From NCBI GenBank assembly GCA_021613335.1, contig JAJTWR010000266.1, forward strand, positions 4,298,501 to 4,362,500: a DNA stretch of 64,000 nt, read 5' to 3'. Of the stretch, positions 36,276-56,080 are shown one piece after another. The notes under the pieces are model-generated. The model was not told the DNA's origin, did not search any database, and saw nothing but the letters and a program-made list of their open reading frames with translations. Within the stretch, counting starts at the first letter, position 1. Each line of letters starts with the position of its first letter. The stretch is from Whitmania pigra. Its lineage: Eukaryota > Annelida > Clitellata > Hirudinida > Haemopidae. The translations under genes and the position numbers were made by a program.

Positions 36276-39200
36276 TGAGCCAGGCTTATTCAATAATAAA
36301 TATTTAGATCTAGCCCATTCAATCACAACACATACCTGCCAGTTTTTCCTGGAGATTGGATGTTTGAAGATCATAATTTGAAAAAAAACAGGAAATAGCA
36401 GTGGTGGTCCGACTGTTAGTAAGAGTTTGTAAGGAATGTAATAATAACAAAATAAAAATAAAAACTTAACAAGCAATGCAAACATGCAAAAAAAGATGCA
36501 AAGGCAGAATATTAGAAAATCAAAATATAAATGCAAAGTGCAGCTTTAAAAAATAAGTCTTCGTATACAACAACACAGAAACATGTTTAAACAATTTTTA
36601 AATTCTATTATTAAGCACTCGAGGAAACACAATGTTATCCTTAAAATATCGTTCTAAGTATTTTTTTATCTAACAACAGTCCCACTTTATAACCTTTGCT
36701 TAACCACGTGAATGAATCAATTTAAAGGAGTCTAACTTAGAAAAAAGTATCTGTGCTGCCAATTGTATGGCATGGACATCTTCTTCTCTCTAGCAACCTG
36801 GAAAAGTACAATTAATTAAGTAGTTAATGGTAATTAAGGTTTACCATAAAATAATAGATAATAGTTATCACAAATGCTTTCGTCATAATTTCCTCCAGGA
36901 AAATATGCAATGCCATCTTCCAGAGATTTGAAGATATCATATCAACAACTCTAAAACTGATTGAGGTGCACATGTGATGCATAATGCTACAGGATGTAAT
37001 TGTCTCATTGAAATAATGATTCCTACATGGAATTTGCTCCCCCTCAATTACTTTGGAATCTTATTACCCCATCTCACTTTGTCGCTTAGAACATTTTTAT
37101 CAATTGTTTTCATTCGTTGCATAATCATATGTACAGTTGAACCGGTTATATTGCAGGCCTAGGGGTTTTCAAAAAACCATCAATATAACCGGAAATCAAT
37201 ATGGCGGCAATACATTAACATGATCTTGAAAATTCTGTATGTACATAATGTGCCTTAATAAACAATAATGTGCGTGTGTCGCTGGATTTTTGTTACATAA
37301 AACAATTGACATAACCAATGAGAAAATGCTAAGAGGAAGATGGAATTTGGTGATTTCATTTAAAAGGGTTGGCGAGTTGATCGAAATCAATTAAGTGGTT
37401 CTACTGTAGTTGTAATCATAAGTAGGATGTGAATGAATAAAAGTCTGAATTAAATTGGGGACATCAAAGAATAACAAAAGCCGAGGCCAAGCAACACAGA
37501 ATTGAAAGCCAACCCTCTGAGTAATGAGACCATCACGCACTCATTTTAAAGTCTCCCACGGCCTGGTTTCGTGCACTATTCTCAGAGCAAGCTAACAATG
37601 TCAGGAGCTATGCAAATGTCCTGCGTCAAACATGCTTTCAAGAACACATCTACACTCACAGAAATTCTAGACACACTTGAAATAGAAAATGCTTAAAGAC
37701 ATGTGCACTTACTCTTTTAGGAATCTCCTCCCCCAGAACAAACACTGCGTCCAATCTAACGTCTGGATCCTTGTTAATCTGAAAGCAACCCTCAGGGAAT
37801 AAGAGAATGAGGATATCAATGAAATGTCAAATAATTGTCAGGCTACAAACCACGTTTGGTTTGGAGTGATGTTGATTGTGAAGATGTTGCCACCATGAAG
37901 TAGATGCTCCCTGTAGAGAAAAACCTGCAGTTGCTAGCTTTACATTTAACGTGTAACAGCTTGTGTTCAATGAGACATCCCACAGCACACGATGGCTTAA
38001 TTAATTACTGTCCCAACATAAAACAATTGAAAGCCAACAAAGTATGTAATCTAGATGTTTACATCAGATAATCACTGTGAAAGACGCATACAGAATTACA
38101 TTCAGAGGTACTTTTTGTCTCACCTTTATAAAGTTCATGACAAATGTGTGGAAAATCTTGTTCATTCTCGAGCTCTTGAACACTGACAGGTGTCCAAAAT
38201 CATGCTGACTCCAACCGGCTTCGGCCTAACTCGGTAATTAATTAATTCTTTCATTCATTAAAGGGATTCCATCAATTATTCGGAACTCTATTGATTAAGG
38301 ATATCCACAAATTAAATATTCATGACTGCATGGCAATGGAATTAAAGCTTTCAAAAGACCTACATGTTGCAACAAGTTCTAGAGCAAATGTGACTCATCA
38401 ATTACCAACCATCAATTATAATAAAACAAATAATAACGACAGAAGTAGGCTATCGATCGGCACACTATTAACACAAAACTAGCATTCGCCCTGCAAGGAG
38501 ACTCACCTGAACTATGGTGTAAAATAGGATGGATAGACAGGTAGGAAGCCATCCAGTTCCATAATAATAAAGCACTAAATAGGCCATGATTTCAAAGAAT
38601 ATGAGGTGTCCAATGATAAAGGAATAAAAGCATTTGCTAGGGGTGAATAGGCCCTGAAAAAATCATTTGCATAATCAATCTACATGTGTTCAGTTTGTAA
38701 TGTCACAAATGTCATTGAAATTCAGTAAATGCAAATTAATGTCAACTTTTCCACACTTCCTGAAAATCTCAACAGCATTTTCAGCTTCAAAACATGCAGA
38801 CCATTTTATCAGCTGTTTTTCTGAGTTCCTCAAAATCTTTTTTAATCTCCTCCTCCTTGATTTGTTCTGGATGACTTGATCCAATTGCACCCACACAAAG
38901 GGGAGCCATATATTTTGAAACCTTCAGTTTGTCCTTGTGAAATTCTCTGAAAGCTTCCTGATGGATGACATAAAAAGTGAAGTGAGGGTCATTCTTAAAG
39001 ATGACAGAAGTTAATAATGGGGGTGGTCGCACAGTTATTGATTAAATGCTGTCTGCATGTGGACGTGATCTTCGGCCCATCAAAAAAATTAGTTCACAAC
39101 GTCATATCAAAATTAATGTAAAGATCATTTTATCATTTTTTGAATTTCCAACATAACTTTCTCATGGTGAAAAATGATTCATCATTCTTAATAGAAATGC

Positions 39201-39550
39201 ACTTTCAACCCATCCAGAATTTAATTAAGCATTAGTATTAATTAACCTCAACATAATGCTAAAAAAACAATGTTAAAACTATGAGTAAACCATAATTGTA
39301 ATTAAAAGCTTCCAAATTTCATTTATTATATCAAATTATTAGAATTACTATCAGATTCAAAACTGATCACACTCACGGTTGCATCCTGTCCAGCATAATG
39401 TCCCATGATAGCTGAACCACCTGGATGCATTCTACTCCAATTTGTCACATTATAGACTTGATTTTCAATGACAACCCATCTGTCTGTCCTTGTATTGTGC
39501 TTTTTTACTTCTTCCCATGTAATTTCTTGAGCTCTTTCCCCCTTGCACAT
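33815..39550 (-). CDS. Front-end fatty acid desaturase with N-terminal cytochrome b5 (FADS-type), complete, 13 exons
   Basis: Endoplasmic reticulum enzyme that adds a double bond between an existing one and the carboxyl end (delta-5/delta-6 type) in making long polyunsaturated fatty acids. Exons: 39377-39550, 38802-38957, 38507-38653, 38124-38225, 37851-37910, 37713-37778, 36737-36785, 36336-36412, 36105-36202, 35621-35717, 34960-35039, 34605-34730, 33815-33872; 429 residues (FADS2 444). Seen: haem-binding HPGG at 42-45 and a second His in GHYAG (51); His boxes HDFGH (167-171), HNQHH (204-208) and QIEHH (365-369), the Gln in the third being the mark of front-end desaturases; membrane stretches in exons 3, 8 and 9. 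Regioselectivity cannot be read from sequence. Odd: Cys after QIEHH where Leu is usual. The exon 7 acceptor was chosen by phase among three nearby AGs. Head-to-head with the kinase gene. Confidence 0.96.
36238..36274. repeat. AAT microsatellite
   Basis: About 12 AAT units in the desaturase intron between exons 36336-36412 and 36105-36202. Confidence 0.95.
37134..37406. mobile_element. Short pogo/Tc1-like inverted-repeat element (MITE) in a desaturase intron
   Basis: 273 bp. Left end CAGTTGAACCGGTTATAT, right end (reverse complement) CAGTAGAACCACTTAAT, each flanked by TA (37132-37133, 37407-37408), the target duplication of the Tc1/mariner/pogo group. CAGTTGAACC-type ends are typical of pogo-like elements. 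No coding sequence. Just inside the left end is a perfect 12-bp palindrome CCGGTTATATTG / CAATATAACCGG enclosing a second short hairpin. Confidence 0.75.
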
Positions 39551-40398
39551 TTTTCGCGTTATTTTCTGCTAACGCAAATAGTAAAGAAAAACTCAACAAA
39601 ATTTTAAGAAACACTGACACATCATGCACGAACATCAAGTAAATTTAAGCACCGACTACTCAAACATAACTCTTAATTTATTTTAGCATCAATTAATATG
39701 ACAATTCTATTTTAATTTGGCCCTACATCTATTCAATGCAAATCAGTTAATCAATTAAATCAGTTAAAAGTTTCTCACGCAATAAGCGCTTGCAACTTTA
39801 AACCCAGGATAAACTAAATGTTATCATGCGAGGTTATAAAGCTATCACGAGCTAGTCACCTAATCCAACTCTTATGACGAGGTTATCTCGAGCAAAGATC
39901 GATCAACAGATACCCGCGGACGGTGCAAGCAGACGAATTTTCAAGATGCAACAAATGAAACAACTTTTATCACGAGGCAATCTATTTGTCGCAAACAACG
40001 ACCTTTCTGCACTACTCTTAATTCTAGCTGGAAAACGATTGCCAAACAAAGCCGGTCGGACTCGATAAGGCCAGCCGCTTAGTACAAAAAGAGATCGTCA
40101 TGTTAATTCTTGGAGAATTTTGAAAATAATTTTTTTCAAAGCTGGTTATTACAGTATATAATTTTTTTTTAATTAAAACAAAAATTAAAATAAAATAAAT
40201 GTTTGTAATAAAAAAAATATCTATAAATTTATTGCTATTTTTTTTTATTGATTTTCAGTAAAAATAAAAATTAATAAAAGTCTTTAATGCTATTCATTTC
40301 ACCATCACGCCATATGGCACCATTATGCCTGCCTAGCGTCACAAAATGGCTTATTTCGCTTGCGTGGTTTCGTCATTGTTTTGGTTTTTCAGGGGGTC
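39551..40398. other. Bidirectional upstream region between the desaturase and the kinase
   Basis: 848 bases between two start codons that face away from each other. Both promoters should lie here. The small frame at 39874-40068 shows no domain. The last 300 bases are very A/T-rich. A pyrimidine tract and AG directly before the kinase ATG (40382-40392) leave open an upstream non-coding exon. Confidence 0.5.
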
Positions 40399-42471
40399 AT
40401 GAGCGATTTCGGGAGAGTTCTATGTACAACTGCTGCTCTGGGAAATTTTGCTGTTTTAGGCGTCTTGCACAGGGGAAACGACCTAACGAACGTAATTTAT
40501 AAAATACGTTCGCTTTGTTTGAAGTGTGCTGATATATCCGCTTTTTGCAGATTTTCAAAGCAAGTGTGAAAGGGCAGAGTTCATTTGGGTTCTATGTGTT
40601 GAAAATGTTTCCTAAAACCAAGCGAGGAATCGCGGCATTTACTAATGAGAGGGAAATCTTGAAAGAAATATACCTCGCTCATAATCCTTATATTGTTGAG
40701 CTAAATTGTTTTTTACAGACACCCGTAAGAGTTTGTGTTGCTGGCTGTTCATTGGCATGATGAAATTTATCATCACTTTCACGCTGTCTATTTTGGAAGC
40801 TTCGTAAATGATCCGAGAGCCTGTTGTGATCACAAGGGCATTGTATAAAAACACAAATTTTAATTTCACAAAAATTGAAATTGGGGTTTAACTTCGGCGC
40901 ATGCGTCGTTAATGTATGGACGAAGAGTACGATGGGGAATTACCGGTCTTATTGATGAAATTTTATTGAAATAACTTTGCCTTAATTATCTATATAAATT
41001 ATTTAAAATTTTAATGCATCCTTATGAATTGCTTAAATATAAATGTTTTAGAGGGGTCTGTTAATCTCATTAGAATATTTGGAGAATGGGAGTTTAAGAA
41101 AACATCTGGATGTCGAAGGTACATTTTCAGAAGACAGGGTGGCTTATTATTCTGCTTGCGTGCTGTGTGCTCTACAATTTCTCCACTGCTCCAGAATCAC
41201 CCACGGGTCAGGCTTTTCGAATTTATTTTGAATTCGTTCGCAAGGTGACTGCGTTTCCCCACAGGTTTATTTATAAAGTGGTTAATGAATAATTTAATAA
41301 TTCTGCGTGGAATTGATGGGCTAAAATATTGCAATTTGCAATATGTTTAAGTAAATGTTCATAAGGAGGTCCATTTCTCTTAGAACAAATGATACATTTT
41401 CTTCCTATAAAAGTTTAACGAAAGATACAGACAATAATTATTCTTGATAAAAAAAAAGCTCATACGATCAATCAGATGCTTTTTCTCGTAAACTAGTTTA
41501 ATAATCGTTGAAATTTATTTGTTGTTCTTTTTTAGAAGTCTGCCTAAAATGACTATTTGAATATTTTGTTTCAGTTTAAGCAAATTTAATTAGGTTTGAA
41601 TAAGACTTCCTGCGGCAGAACTTGTATGAATTATTTATTTGTTAAGCAGCATAAACTTTTAAAACTTGTTGTTAATATTTGTCAGTGATGTCCATCCGCG
41701 AAACATGATGCTAGATGGAAATGGAAAATTGAAACTCATAGATTTTGGAAGGAGCCAACTGTGTTTAGGAGCTTCAGTCTTTGGGACTTCTAATTTCTAT
41801 TTAGATTTGCGACAACTTGGCCTCAGCATCTATGAAATGTTGTCCGGGCAAGTTTGTAGCGAATTTCTCATTCCTAATTATATAGTCGTCGCATCTTCTA
41901 TTATTGAATTTGATTGTTGAAGATGGTGATGTATCCGGATATGAAATTGATAAAGAAGGAATGTGTCAGTGGAAAAGCTCTAAAACTGATCGAAAACGTG
42001 AGTTTCAGTTTTAAACCAAATGACTAAAGTGTTTCCCCCAAACGACTGCATGCAGCTTATTGAATTCGAAAACAAATCTAACAAATCAGAAGACGATCGG
42101 AGCTTTCTTTCCTCATATTTTTTCAAGGTTTTTATGCTTAAGTTACATGATCTTTCAAAAGTGCCAAGATGTTTTCGATCTTACAAACATCACCTGCAGG
42201 CTATCAATGTGAAACAACTGGAGAAAGGCTCCTTGACTCCTTCAAAATTTAATAAACAACCCGAACACTTGTTAGAAGTATGTCTTACATTTTTGAAACA
42301 AAATCTGGCGAATTATTGAAACACTATTGTTTAAAACATGACGTGCAGCTGCAACTCAAAGACTTGGATTTCGATTCTCCAGATGAACCTCTTCTTAAAA
42401 GCCTTGTATTCGAGGATCTGCCTTTCGTCGAATGCGTTTTCACAAATGTCGCAATGGGTAACACCACCTAA
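40399..42471 (+). CDS. Divergent AGC-group (PKG-like) protein kinase domain protein, 8 exons
   Basis: Exons 40399-40491, 40551-40724, 41052-41206, 41686-41851, 41923-41997, 42056-42127, 42200-42277, 42349-42471 join in phase into 311 residues, little more than a catalytic domain. Seen: degenerate Gly loop (AALGNFAVLG, 13-22); beta-3 Lys49 in YVLKM; helix C Glu64 in NEREIL; helix E FSEDRVAYYSACVL; catalytic loop HGDVHPRN (140-147) with Asp142 and Asn147 kept but His replacing the usual Lys; DFG (160-162); then DLRQLG at 181-186. The stretch from DFG to that Asp is about 15 residues shorter than in PKA and has no APE. After the core come FFKAINVKQLEKGSLTPSKF, like the FNW-(x)-L-KGTLTP tail of PKG, and a hydrophobic end FEDLPFV. 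Introns 4-7 are only 58-72 bases. No cGMP domain seen; an upstream exon is possible. Kinase nature is strong, subfamily tentative, activity doubtful. Confidence 0.82.
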
Positions 42472-42506
42472 TTGTTCAAATAATTCAAACGAAATTCTGG
42501 AATTTG

Positions 42507-43544
42507 TCAAATCCCTGATATCTGATTCTCAGACTGTTCCTCGCGAGCGATAGAAGAAAACAATTCTGGATCTTTGGACCACGGATGAGAATGAAGAAAC
42601 GGGAACACTCGATTGAACGAACTGAATAAAGCGTCGCATTGTATTAACTTGTGTTGATCGCGGTCCGATGTTTGCGATCCATTGAGGAGCAAATGGACTG
42701 GCGGATGCGGCAAGCCATTCATATTTGAAATCAAATTCCCCGATGTAAATCTGAAATTACTCATCTGCGTTTCCTGCCACCTGGTTAGCCAAGATCGGAA
42801 CATCGTCAGAGAATTGGTGTTATGACCGCTATCCGAAGAGGGCAGATATCCGAAAGGAGGGTTATAGTAGGGTATGGAGCAGGCGGGCAGTCTCCCTTCT
42901 TGTCTCAGAGCCAGTTGATGATGAATGAACGAAAGAGGATTCTTATCCGTTAGATTCTGAGTTGTTAAGGACATTGCTTTTGGAACTAAATGGGGTAATA
43001 TAAGGTGTGAATAAGCCAAGCTGAAAGGGTATTCAATTTCATGCGATGGCAATCCAGATGACAATTTAGGGTTCAAGTGTTGGGCTGGAATGTCGTACGG
43101 CGGCTGAGGTAAAGTCATTGAGGTGTCAATAGGGCGATGTCCACTTGCCACAGAATAATTTGGAAATGAATCAGGCTTGATGGGCTGCTGCATGGAAGTG
43201 TGCTTGGCCTTTCGCTTCGGTCGGTACTTGTAGTCTGGATATATTCTCATGTGGAGAACTCTTAATCGTTTCGCTTCATCGATAAATGGCTTTTTGTCAT
43301 CATCCGTCAAAAGTTTCCATTCCACACCTAGTCGCTTCGATATTTCTGAGTTGTGCATTTTCGGGTTTTCTATCGCCATTTTTCTTCTCTGACCTCTGGA
43401 CCAGACCATGAAAGCATTCATAGGCCTTTTGACATGAATGATTGGATTCGCTCCCATTTTTGTAAGCAAGAACCTGTTCGGAGACTTGAACGCATGTGCT
43501 TCTCCAGTGTAGTTCTGATGGTTAGTGCTTGCGAAATGAATCAT
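42507..43544 (-). CDS. SoxB-type HMG-box transcription factor, single exon
   Basis: 345 residues, no intron. The HMG box (about residues 38-114) holds the Sox signature [18 protein letters not shown], then [14 protein letters not shown] and [11 protein letters not shown], closest to SoxB (Sox1/2/3/14/21); it differs from the SoxB consensus at several places ([22 protein letters not shown]). The rest is Pro/Ser/His-rich with no further domain I can name, so B1 or B2 cannot be decided. SoxB proteins bend DNA at ACAAT-type sites and act in neural and early development. The first ATG gives 37 residues before the box; a second at residue 30 (MGANP) lies close to the box and is an alternative start. 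Its stop is 35 bp from the facing kinase stop. Confidence 0.93.
   Translation of the reverse strand: MIHFASTNHQNYTGEAHAFKSPNRFLLTKMGANPIIHVKRPMNAFMVWSRGQRRKMAIENPKMHNSEISKRLGVEWKLLTDDDKKPFIDEAKRLRVLHMRIYPDYKYRPKRKAKHTSMQQPIKPDSFPNYSVASGHRPIDTSMTLPQPPYDIPAQHLNPKLSSGLPSHEIEYPFSLAYSHLILPHLVPKAMSLTTQNLTDKNPLSFIHHQLALRQEGRLPACSIPYYNPPFGYLPSSDSGHNTNSLTMFRSWLTRWQETQMSNFRFTSGNLISNMNGLPHPPVHLLLNGSQTSDRDQHKLIQCDALFSSFNRVFPFLHSHPWSKDPELFSSIAREEQSENQISGI
42625..42630 (+). promoter_or_regulatory. Possible poly(A) signal of the kinase gene inside the Sox coding region
   Basis: AATAAA on the plus strand 154 bases past the kinase stop, antisense to the C-terminal Sox codons. If used, the two transcripts overlap. 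Confidence 0.4.
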
Positions 43545-46500
43545 TTTTTTTACAACAGTTTGAATGAGAACGTTTATGTAAAAGCGCTTTTAAGAATCAT
43601 GAAAAAGTTATGTGCTTTCTGAAGGAAAGCTTGTCGAGAATCTTTTTATAATTTAGGTAAATCGCATCCTGACAAATGAACGTGTTTTTTGTGGACATTC
43701 CATTTCCGAGACTCCGCCTCCTTAAATTCTGATTCGTCCACGATCGACATTGATGCGGCTGGGAAAACGAGTGCCATTTTACAACAGCTAAAGCACCTCC
43801 TTGACGCATTTTGTTCCATTTAGTAATTTTGTTGGTTTCAAAATCTAATCGAAGTTCCGAGGCAACTTCAACAAAGACACTTGCTCGAATTTACTTGAAG
43901 ATCTAAAATAAATTCAAAAATAATTTATTGACCTTCTCATATTTCCAAATTTGACCTATTTAGAAATGTTGAAGGTGGTATTTAAAATAATTAGTAAATG
44001 AAGTAACATTTGTTGTTAATGGCAAATCGACTGATCATCTAACTAAATTATCAAAAATCATGTAACTAAGCACCAAATTTATCATAACGCAGCAATTAGT
44101 TGATAAAGCAGATTCTCTTTTATTCAATCAGCTCTTGCCTGGGTCGTCTTGAACGTCATCGCAACAAATCCTCGCCTGTGTCTGATTGAATAGGGGCAAA
44201 TTGAATAAGGCACGGAAGCTTGATATTGAGTTATTTCAGTCCAAACGAATAACTGAATGGTGTTCCGGCTAATAAATAGCATTTTCTGGTCGTGACTGTA
44301 AACAAGGACCTCTAACACCGAAGGAATTGACCACTCGACAACTGTGCGGATATTGCTGACACCTCTGTTTTAATTTCTTTTGCAGTGTTCTCCGATATGG
44401 CATAGTTTTATGACAAAGCATTAGTTTATTGGCGTGAGCTTCATAGTTTAAATAATTACCAATTAATCGAATTGGCCGTTCTATTCAATTCTCAGTACCA
44501 GTTTTTGTAGTTAGCACCGGTTACATTTTTTCTTATTATCCTTTCGTCTAATTACTAATCACTGGTTCTCTCAATCTTTGTTTAATTGTTTCCTTCAACG
44601 TGTTGTAGTGGCATTTTCTAGACGACGCTAATTACTTGCTCGTTTCATAATATTCAAATTATTGACGTTTCGTAATATTAAGATTATTGACGTTCCATAA
44701 TTTTATATTTATAACTACAGTGCAACTATGAAACTGTTGGGCATGCTTGAATCTCTGGGTTTAATGGCCAATTTAATGAGCTTAACTTGAGGAGAATTTC
44801 TTTAAAATAATGTTAAGGAAAAAAATGAAAAAGTTAAAGAATAAGTGACTATTGATGATTCTACAGTTATTCTACAAATTATTCTTGGCCAAATATGTTA
44901 GTTGATGGCAGTGTTGTCATTAGCCGACGATGGTGACCATATTTCGCTTAGATTTCGACTGTCCCGATCGGCAGACGGTATTTGGACATTAATCGTTTCA
45001 AGACATCATAACCACATGTAAACAGACCAGGTGGCCAGATTGCATTACGTGAAATTCAATGTTGTGCATGTACAAGTGGAAATGTCACTCGACTCCTGAG
45101 TTTACTCGTTTTTCGTGCCAATTTTTCCATGTGGTCGAATTGGAAGCCATCTTTTCTTCTCGCGTGCTGGTAATTTGAGATCACCCTCAGTTGAATTCTT
45201 TGATCCAATAAAAAAAAGTCCAACAACGTCGACGCGGAACATGTTTCTGTCAATTCCTCAATTTTCGACGCAATTACCGCAATGGAAATTATTCTTCTTC
45301 CGGTTTAATTATGCCAACTTTCGAATTGAGCCTATCGGAAAATTACTTTAAAACGGTGGCTCTTAAGATGAGCAATTTGTTAGTCGGCAACTTTTGAAAA
45401 ATGTATAAATTTCAACGTCGTCAGCTTCTGCAAAAACACGAACGCTTCCTGACAGCCAAGAAAGCTTGGATAAAGGCATGGGTCATCAGACTAAACGTGG
45501 TTCTCGTTCTCATGATTTACATATGAAGAAACTGAGATTTTAATTAATCTCGTACTTTTCTCGCTTTCTTGGCAACCCTCCCCCTCTCGACCTCCGATTA
45601 GTTTCCCTTACGACTGCCTCCTTTCGCAAACCAGTCTCAACATATCTTGCGTTTCAACCATAATTATAAACGAAAGGTAAAAATAATTTCTGAATGAAAA
45701 CATTACAAAGAAAAGTGAGTAGACAGAAGTGCTCCGAGAATTTGTTCCTTGGGATCAGCGGGATGCGAGATACCCTCACATTGCCGTTGATAACCAAACA
45801 CCCTTTTAGGCAACGAGACCTTTAGGACGGCGCCCCGGTAAAAGGGTCCGAATCAACGCTGGAAATGAAAGTCTTAACCATCATACTAAACTCTGCCTCC
45901 TCATCAGAACTTGCTCACCGATGGTGATTGTTTCATCATCGCATTCAAATCATCTCGAATCGCTAAAACAAAAATCAAATGACGAACGAGTACACAGAAT
46001 GCGCTGTAGGAGAACTAAAGCAGTTTTCAAAAAGTACCGATTACCCGCAGGGTGCTCAATCCTAGCTAAAGGAACACAGGGAGAGTTGCTTGCAAACCGA
46101 ACATAGGAATGGCCTATTTATTAGCAATGGCTTCTAGCGTCGTCAGAGCATCAACAGACGTGAGGTCTTTTGTGACTCGATACGAGAGAAAGCATCGAAC
46201 AACAAAACATCGGAGTAACACTTCACTCGTCGAAATTAATAAAAAAAAAAAAAAAGAAGACAACTTAAAAGTGGAACAATTTTCAAAAATTAAATTTCAG
46301 ATCGCGAAATCTACAGCGATCAGCAGCAAAATTAAAATAACACAATCAGACTTTTATTACGATCAAGATTCAGTCCATTCGAAGCACAGTGCAAATGTCT
46401 CGATATTGGGCAACAAAGCTAGCTAAAAAATCTCAAAGCCGATGACGCCTTATAAAATGGCCTAATACTACACAACAGGTGTTAAGAGACTAGAAACCAA

Positions 46501-46982
46501 GCCATTGAGGCTTAGTAACCCCACACGTGTTTAAAAACAAAACGAAGGAATCCTAGGATCTCGCAAGCCAGCATTCCGAGCAGTGCTTGCATCCATTGAG
46601 TAAAGCTTTTTGACTCGAAATGAAAGGACAAACAAAATTTACAATTATAGAGGACCAAAGTCCTGGCATTTTTGCATTCAACAAACTCAGCTGCTTGAAC
46701 TCTGAGCTCGACATCGTGCACGTCAATATCAGCTGCAGGATGACACGGAGTGCCACCTGGAAATAAATACCGAATAGCACCACGATGAGCTAAATCGACA
46801 GGTGGAAACAACACACTAATAACAATGTAATAAGCATGTACAGACAGGCAGATGTCAGACAGAAGAGGGAAGGATGTTTTATTTTGCAATAAAAGGTGAC
46901 AAAAAAAGGAGATAGAAAAATGAGCTCTCGAACATGATGGCGACGATGACGATGACAATAACGACAAGTCTGCTTTCTAATA
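43545..46982. other. Region upstream of Sox and downstream of AGAP; no gene recognised
   Basis: 3.4 kb. The right end holds the AGAP 3' untranslated region (AATAAA at 46878-46883). Several open frames of 60-150 codons occur (for example 45115-45351, 46109-46426, 46512-46967) but none has a domain and they overlap one another. The size and position make it a reasonable place for Sox control elements; none was identified. Confidence 0.5.
46878..46883 (-). promoter_or_regulatory. Likely poly(A) signal of AGAP
   Basis: AATAAA on the minus strand, 100 bases past the AGAP stop codon. Confidence 0.65.
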
Positions 46983-54933
<7,951 letters not shown>

Positions 54934-55352
54934 TTTTCAATTAGTTCATAATTTGGCGTCAACAAATTTAAAAGTAACCAAAACTACTCAAAAATAAACA
55001 GTGAATCGAGACACTGGCCTAAACATTCCTCATCCTGCGCATGTGCAGCATTGACGCATAAGTTTTCATGAATATTTTCTTTAATTTAAATTGGTTTGTC
55101 TGTAATGAAATAATTAGTTTAAAAATTGCAAATAAATTTAATATTGACGTTTTTATCTTTTTGCTTAATAAAGTTTCCTCTCTTATTACTTATCTTTTAA
55201 GTAAGAGTATCTAATAGAATCAATTTTTTAGGTTTTTAATTAAGTCTTAAAACAAATTTTGAAATTCAACTGTTGTCTGAATTTAAGTTACGTAAGGCCA
55301 TTTAACTTATCGATCGAAGGCCATTAAGACTTTGTAATCTTATGCATCATTA

Positions 55353-55853
55353 GGGACCGTCCATAAAAGACGGCCGCAAAACTCTGCCGGTTTTGATACC
55401 CTCCCCCTATTCGCAAATGTCCGCTTTTGGTGTACCCGTCACTCACTTATTTTGCATAAAAATATTTCTTATAGATTTATTTTAATAAGTAAATATTTTT
55501 ATTATTCCAATGAAAAATACTATTGTAACCGATATATAAAATTTGTAACCAGCAATACATTTTCTTGGTTGTTAGTGATTGATTTAGTTCTATCCCCAAT
55601 AGATTGTGATGAAAACTTAAAGCCTTAATTTGAGGCCCCTTTTTTTAAAACTATATGTAACTATTTTTTTAAAACAATTTAAAACAGTTTTTCCAAATGT
55701 AAATAAAAGAATATGGTATTAATGGAAATTAAAAAATGAAAGAAAGTGCGGATTTCGCAAAGGCAGTAAAGGCAAGTACCCCTAATCCTTTCCGCATTAG
55801 GCCGTCTTTGAAGTTCTGACCCTCTCCCCTTGAGAACGTCTTTTATGTACCCC
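55353..55853. mobile_element. Non-coding terminal-inverted-repeat element (MITE-like)
   Basis: Ends GGGACCGTCCATAAAAGACG (left) and, reverse complemented, GGGGTACATAAAAGACG (right), both flanked by TA (55351-55352, 55854-55855). Just inside each end is a C-rich run (CCCTCCCC / CCCTCTCCCC). About 500 bases, no coding potential. Ends of the type GGG(A/G)CCGTCCATAAA are widespread in invertebrate genomes; the superfamily is not assigned. Confidence 0.75.
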
Positions 55854-55971
55854 TAAGATAATCAACTTCATAACTTTTACAAATTCCTAAATAGGACACC
55901 TGCTTAAATTCATATCAAGATCTGCATTACATTAAAAGTTCATTTGTTTACTGTGCTGAAGAACCATATTA

Positions 55972-55977
55972 TTTATT
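55972..55977 (-). promoter_or_regulatory. Likely poly(A) signal of the first antistasin-like gene
   Basis: AATAAA on the minus strand, about 104 bases past the stop at 56081-56083. Confidence 0.55.
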
Positions 55978-56080
55978 AATGGAAGTGTCTGTTTGATGTT
56001 ATGATATCAAAATTTGATTTAAAGAAGAAGTCTGGTTTTTAATTGCCTCGTATTTATAACAGGTTTTGTCTTTAAAGTGT

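Larger units (their letters stand above)
54934..56080. other. Upstream of AGAP, downstream of the first antistasin-like gene
   Basis: No gene recognised. Holds the 501-bp inverted-repeat element at 55353-55853 and the poly(A) signal at 55972-55977. Confidence 0.55.

Noticed and set aside
36003..36536. 177-codon minus-strand frame that looks like a membrane protein
   Set aside because: It runs through two desaturase exons and their introns; part of the hydrophobic stretch is the AAT microsatellite. The spliced desaturase explains the homologous parts.
46109..46426. 105-codon plus-strand Lys/Ser-rich open frame
   Set aside because: No domain, no splice or promoter signal, AT/poly-A driven composition.
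46512..46967. 151-codon minus-strand frame just past the AGAP stop
   Set aside because: Lies in the AGAP 3' untranslated region and is crossed by its poly(A) signal; no recognisable domain.
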